Source: Chloroflexota bacterium (GTDB lineage Bacteria; Chloroflexota; Anaerolineae; Anaerolineales; Anaerolineaceae). From it: a DNA stretch of 9,555 nt. Shown piece after piece: positions 7,558 through 9,555 of the stretch. The position numbers and the translations under genes were made by a program. The notes below the pieces were generated by a model. The model was not told the origin of the DNA. It made no database searches and saw nothing but the letters and a program-made list of their open reading frames with translations. Numbering within the stretch: position 1 is the stretch's first letter; each line of letters begins with the position of its first letter. The stretch covers positions 1 to 9,555 of the forward strand of contig JAAZPN010000304.1 in assembly GCA_012797215.1 (NCBI GenBank), read 5' to 3'.

Positions 7558-7574
7558 GGGGGGGGGGGCCCCCC
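7558..7574. repeat. G11C6 homopolymer pair between divergent promoters
   Basis: Eleven G followed directly by six C on the plus strand, about 10 bp upstream of the glmS -35 candidate. It is non-coding. Long G tracts tend to change length by slippage, and the G/C junction can fold on itself. It may be a variable spacer, a G-rich structure, or an assembly or sequencing length error. Confidence 0.85.
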
Positions 7575-7634
7575 TACCGAAAAACCAAAATCAAAAGTTC
7601 CCGCGCGCCTGAAAACCCGACGCCGTTGATGGTG

Positions 7635-7640
7635 TAAAAT
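7635..7640 (+). promoter_or_regulatory. Probable -10 element of the methyltransferase gene
   Basis: TAAAAT preceded directly by TG. The predicted start is near 7647, giving a leader of about 48 nt that carries the palindrome at 7660-7676 and a strong ribosome binding site. No -35 is visible at the normal distance, so this is a moderate call. Confidence 0.45.
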
Positions 7641-7659
7641 CAAGCGGATAAGGATAGCA

Positions 7660-7676
7660 AAGTCAATAATTGACTT
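7660..7676. promoter_or_regulatory. Perfect 17-bp palindrome, candidate operator for the methyltransferase gene
   Basis: AAGTCAATAATTGACTT: 8-bp arms around a single A. It lies between the predicted transcription start (about 7647) and the ribosome binding site (7683), where a dimeric repressor would block initiation or elongation. The arms are AT-rich and no T tract follows, so it is not a terminator. The regulator is unknown and no regulator gene is in the window. Confidence 0.55.
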
Positions 7677-7682
7677 GCACCT

Positions 7683-7688
7683 GAGGAG
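7683..7688 (+). promoter_or_regulatory. Ribosome binding site of the methyltransferase gene
   Basis: GAGGAG, 6 nt before the ATG at 7695: a strong Shine-Dalgarno sequence that settles the start. It contrasts with the leaderless starts at 3171 and 3320. Confidence 0.8.
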
Positions 7689-7694
7689 ACCGGG

Positions 7695-8360
7695 ATGCCA
7701 AAACCGCGACATAAACGAATCCGCCTCAAACTGCTTCCACTGAAACAGTATCTTGGGGTAGACCGTAAAGACCCCATCCGTTTTTACCGGCTGCCCATTA
7801 TTGGCAGGCTATACCAGCGGCGCATCGAATTATGCCTTGAGCAATTGAGAGGCGGAGACTCTGTGCTGGAAATTGGCTTTGGCTCAGGCGTCAGCTTCCC
7901 CAACCTGGCAGAGATGTATCAAGAAATACATGGTTTAGACCTTTCGGCGGATGTGGCTCCAATTGCTGCGATGTTCGCGGAACGCGGCATTCAGACCAAC
8001 CTCCGGAACGGCAGCGTCCTTGAACTACCCTACGCGGACAAGCAATTTGACGCGGTTCTGCTCATCAGCATCCTTGAACACTTGCAGCCGGCTGCTCAGA
8101 ACACAGCTTTCTCGGAGATTTATCGGGTGCTCAAACCGGGCGGTCAACTGGTATACGGCGTGCCGGTGGAAAGACCCCTGATGGTGTTCCTTTTCAGGCT
8201 GCTGGGAACGGATATTCGCACTCATCACTTTTCTACCGAAAAAGATGTGCAGGCGGCAGCCGAACTGGTGTTCGGGCAAGGGCAAATCGCACCCATGCGC
8301 GGACCGTTCGGATTATTCGGCCAGGTCTATCAGGTAGGGAATTATTCCAAACACCAGTGA
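7695..8360 (+). CDS. Class I SAM-dependent methyltransferase, substrate unknown
   Basis: A soluble 221-residue protein with a Rossmann methyltransferase fold of the Methyltransf_11 type. Motif I is VLEIGFGSGVSF (57-68), which binds SAM; the acidic residue after strand 2 is Asp82 in GLDLS and should hold the SAM ribose. NGSVLELPY (105-113) covers the adenine side, FDAVLLISILEHL (118-130) is motif II, and IYRVLKPGGQLVYGVP (142-157) is the motif III region. The first 20 residues are strongly basic (KPRHKRIRLK), which could suit a membrane surface or nucleic acid partner. The end (about 160-221), where substrate choice usually lies, has no feature I recognise. Lipid, quinone, sugar or small-molecule methylation are all possible. 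It is transcribed alone, divergent from glmS, with a palindrome in its leader that suggests a dedicated repressor. Confidence 0.88.
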   Translation: MPKPRHKRIRLKLLPLKQYLGVDRKDPIRFYRLPIIGRLYQRRIELCLEQLRGGDSVLEIGFGSGVSFPNLAEMYQEIHGLDLSADVAPIAAMFAERGIQTNLRNGSVLELPYADKQFDAVLLISILEHLQPAAQNTAFSEIYRVLKPGGQLVYGVPVERPLMVFLFRLLGTDIRTHHFSTEKDVQAAAELVFGQGQIAPMRGPFGLFGQVYQVGNYSKHQ

Positions 8361-8373
8361 ACTTGCAGTCAAC

Positions 8374-8412
8374 CGCGCCTAGCGTCAAACCCACTAGTGA
8401 TATTCAGGCGCG
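8374..8412. repeat. Inverted repeat CGCGCCT / AGGCGCG in convergent spacer
   Basis: Perfect 7-bp arms at 8374-8380 and 8406-8412 enclose 25 nt, between the methyltransferase stop (8360) and the M23 gene stop (8490). The position suits a shared terminator, but the loop is long and no T tract follows on either strand. The rest of the spacer (8413-8489) shows nothing clear. Confidence 0.3.
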
Positions 8413-8489
8413 CTGTACTCTAAAACAAGCAAAAAACTCGCCAGCTCTCGGTAGATTTGCGTAACGGACAAAACTCCGACCACTCCGCC

Positions 8490-9555
8490 TCAGCGCATGT
8501 AGTCTGGATAGCTTATTTCCCCCTCCGTGCCAATCAGGATGCCTTTTACCGAAATCACCTTGGGAGCAGCCGGATTACCCAGGTACACCAGCGGCAAGCG
8601 CAGCTCAAACGCGTCCTCCCAGGCAAACAGCGCCGGATAAGTTTCCGGGCTTGAATCCGGGCAGTTATCCACGCTGCCCACAGTAAAAGCGCCTTGCACA
8701 TCGGACCATACTTTAATGGAGCGTTCGCTGGAACCGCACGCATTTTTGGCATTCAAATCGATGAAGATATCCATCGCCCAAATTCCCTCCGGCTGCTGCC
8801 CGGCCTCAATAAGCAGATAGAGGTAGTGACCATCTACCGCGCTGTATAGAGCGCGCAAGTCCATAGCCTCCCCGGCTAAGGAATCGCCTTCCTTATCACG
8901 CAGGCCGAGCTCAATGCCAGCCCAATCCCCACTCTGTCCATCTATACGCATTGAAAGCTGTTGAGGAATCAGCAGTTCGCCCCAGGGATATTCGGCGCAG
9001 CGCAGAGATTGACCTGAGAGCGCGAGCAGGTCTGAGTTGAGGTTCGCATCCAGGAAGAGGTTTTGTTTAATCGCGTCGACATTGGCTGTGCTGCTTTTTG
9101 TTGAGGCAGTATATAAGGCTTTGTTGTCGTCAGGTTTTCCGGTCGGCGCTTGCGGTGGGATGAACACCTGCAAATGCGTATGTGGAATGCTGGAGGCGTG
9201 GTCTTTGGGTCCAATCACGCCAATCTGCGTTCCCGCAGACACCTGCTGCCCATTTAGGGTTTTTAACATTTGCCATTGGCTGCCATCAAAGTACACATCG
9301 GCTTCGTGGGTAAGGTCCACCGCAAACCCAGTATCATCCGAATAAATAATTACCGCATTGACTGTATCGAAACGTTGGGCGGGGTCTTCGTTGGGCAGCA
9401 GCCATACATACGCGGTGCCGTCCACTGGCGCGAGCACTGGTGTCCCAATCAAGGTCGGATAATTTTGTGAAGGCTCGGGGATGATATCCCAGGCGGGGTA
9501 AAAAATACCCTCGCGAGTATGCCCGCCAGCAACGCAAGCTGGGCGCACGGCAGCA
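8490..9555 (-). CDS. M23-type metallopeptidase-like protein with C-terminal CBM9-like domain, 5' end outside window
   Basis: The frame stays open to the right edge; a GTG at 9548 is not a credible start because it would begin inside the fold. Numbering from that GTG: GGH (His10) and WD (Asp21), then GTPVLAPVDGTAYV (35-48), VSAGTQIGVIG (103-113) and HTHLQVF (123-129). This is the M23 pattern, whose zinc ligands are His, Asp and the second His of HxH; the 11-residue H-to-D spacing is wider than LytM's HxxxD but fits LasA-like forms. His81 may be the other active-site His. M23 enzymes mostly cut peptidoglycan peptides and act outside the cytoplasm, so a signal peptide is expected upstream of the window. 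From about 198, MRIDGQSGDWAGI and later DLRALYSAVDGHYLYLLIE and MDIFIDLN match the CBM9/DOMON-like sandwich that binds sugars or anchors to a surface. Peptidase function is inferred; some members are inactive. Confidence 0.78.
   Translation of the reverse strand, partial: AAVRPACVAGGHTREGIFYPAWDIIPEPSQNYPTLIGTPVLAPVDGTAYVWLLPNEDPAQRFDTVNAVIIYSDDTGFAVDLTHEADVYFDGSQWQMLKTLNGQQVSAGTQIGVIGPKDHASSIPHTHLQVFIPPQAPTGKPDDNKALYTASTKSSTANVDAIKQNLFLDANLNSDLLALSGQSLRCAEYPWGELLIPQQLSMRIDGQSGDWAGIELGLRDKEGDSLAGEAMDLRALYSAVDGHYLYLLIEAGQQPEGIWAMDIFIDLNAKNACGSSERSIKVWSDVQGAFTVGSVDNCPDSSPETYPALFAWEDAFELRLPLVYLGNPAAPKVISVKGILIGTEGEISYPDYMR

Noticed and set aside
7521..7712. Open frame of 63 codons on the minus strand spanning the glmS promoter region
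   Set aside because: Its coding would include the G11C6 tract (read as Gly-Pro repeats), cover the palindrome and overlap the glmS -10; no family likeness.
8361..8489. Small gene or tRNA in the convergent spacer
   Set aside because: No open frame with a ribosome binding site and no cloverleaf; only a weak long-loop inverted repeat is visible.
9546..9548. GTG as start codon of the M23-like gene
   Set aside because: The frame stays open upstream to the window edge and the first zinc-ligand motif begins only 9 residues later, with no signal peptide; the gene is better seen as truncated by the window.
1..9555. Recurring GGCGCG/CGCGCC words as a repeat family or uptake signal
   Set aside because: They fall mostly inside coding frames at Ala/Arg codons and have no fixed context or spacing; codon preference explains them.

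Overview
This window looks like ordinary chromosome from a free-living bacterium of medium GC content. It shows no insertion sequences, tRNAs, rRNAs, CRISPR or phage genes. The style of the class A penicillin-binding protein (long Pro/Glu-rich cytoplasmic tail, Cys-containing C-terminal tail), the divergent GlmS and the leaderless '-10 right before ATG' promoters all suggest Chloroflexota, probably class Anaerolineae. That taxonomic call is inference from sequence character, not from a search.

Layout, left to right, with strand strictly alternating - + - + -: (1) 1-3171 (-), a class A penicillin-binding protein (GT51 glycosyltransferase plus transpeptidase) whose 3' end lies outside the window; (2) 3172-3319, a divergent promoter region with two leaderless extended -10 promoters and two short inverted repeats; (3) 3320-5671 (+), a 783-residue MGH1/GH63-like (alpha/alpha)6 glycoside hydrolase; (4) 5696-7483 (-), a divergent GlmS, with only 24 bp between its stop and the stop of the glycosidase; (5) 7484-7694, a second divergent promoter region holding a G11C6 homopolymer and a perfect 17-bp palindrome; (6) 7695-8360 (+), a class I SAM-dependent methyltransferase; (7) 8361-8489, a convergent spacer; (8) 8490-9555 (-), an M23-type metallopeptidase-like protein with a C-terminal CBM9-like sandwich, whose 5' end lies outside the window. 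There is no gene-free stretch longer than about 211 bp.

Three of the five genes fit one theme, the cell wall. GlmS makes glucosamine-6-phosphate, which feeds UDP-GlcNAc synthesis. The penicillin-binding protein polymerises and cross-links peptidoglycan. M23 enzymes cut peptidoglycan peptides or related substrates. The glycosidase and the methyltransferase have no sure substrate. Because every neighbour is on the opposite strand there is no operon here, and each gene needs its own promoter.

I do not see a clearly new multi-gene system. The points most worth a second look are the matched leaderless promoters, the roughly 320-residue cytoplasmic tail of the penicillin-binding protein, the substituted glutaminase motifs of GlmS, the palindrome and G-tract between glmS and the methyltransferase gene, and the M23/CBM9-like fusion.
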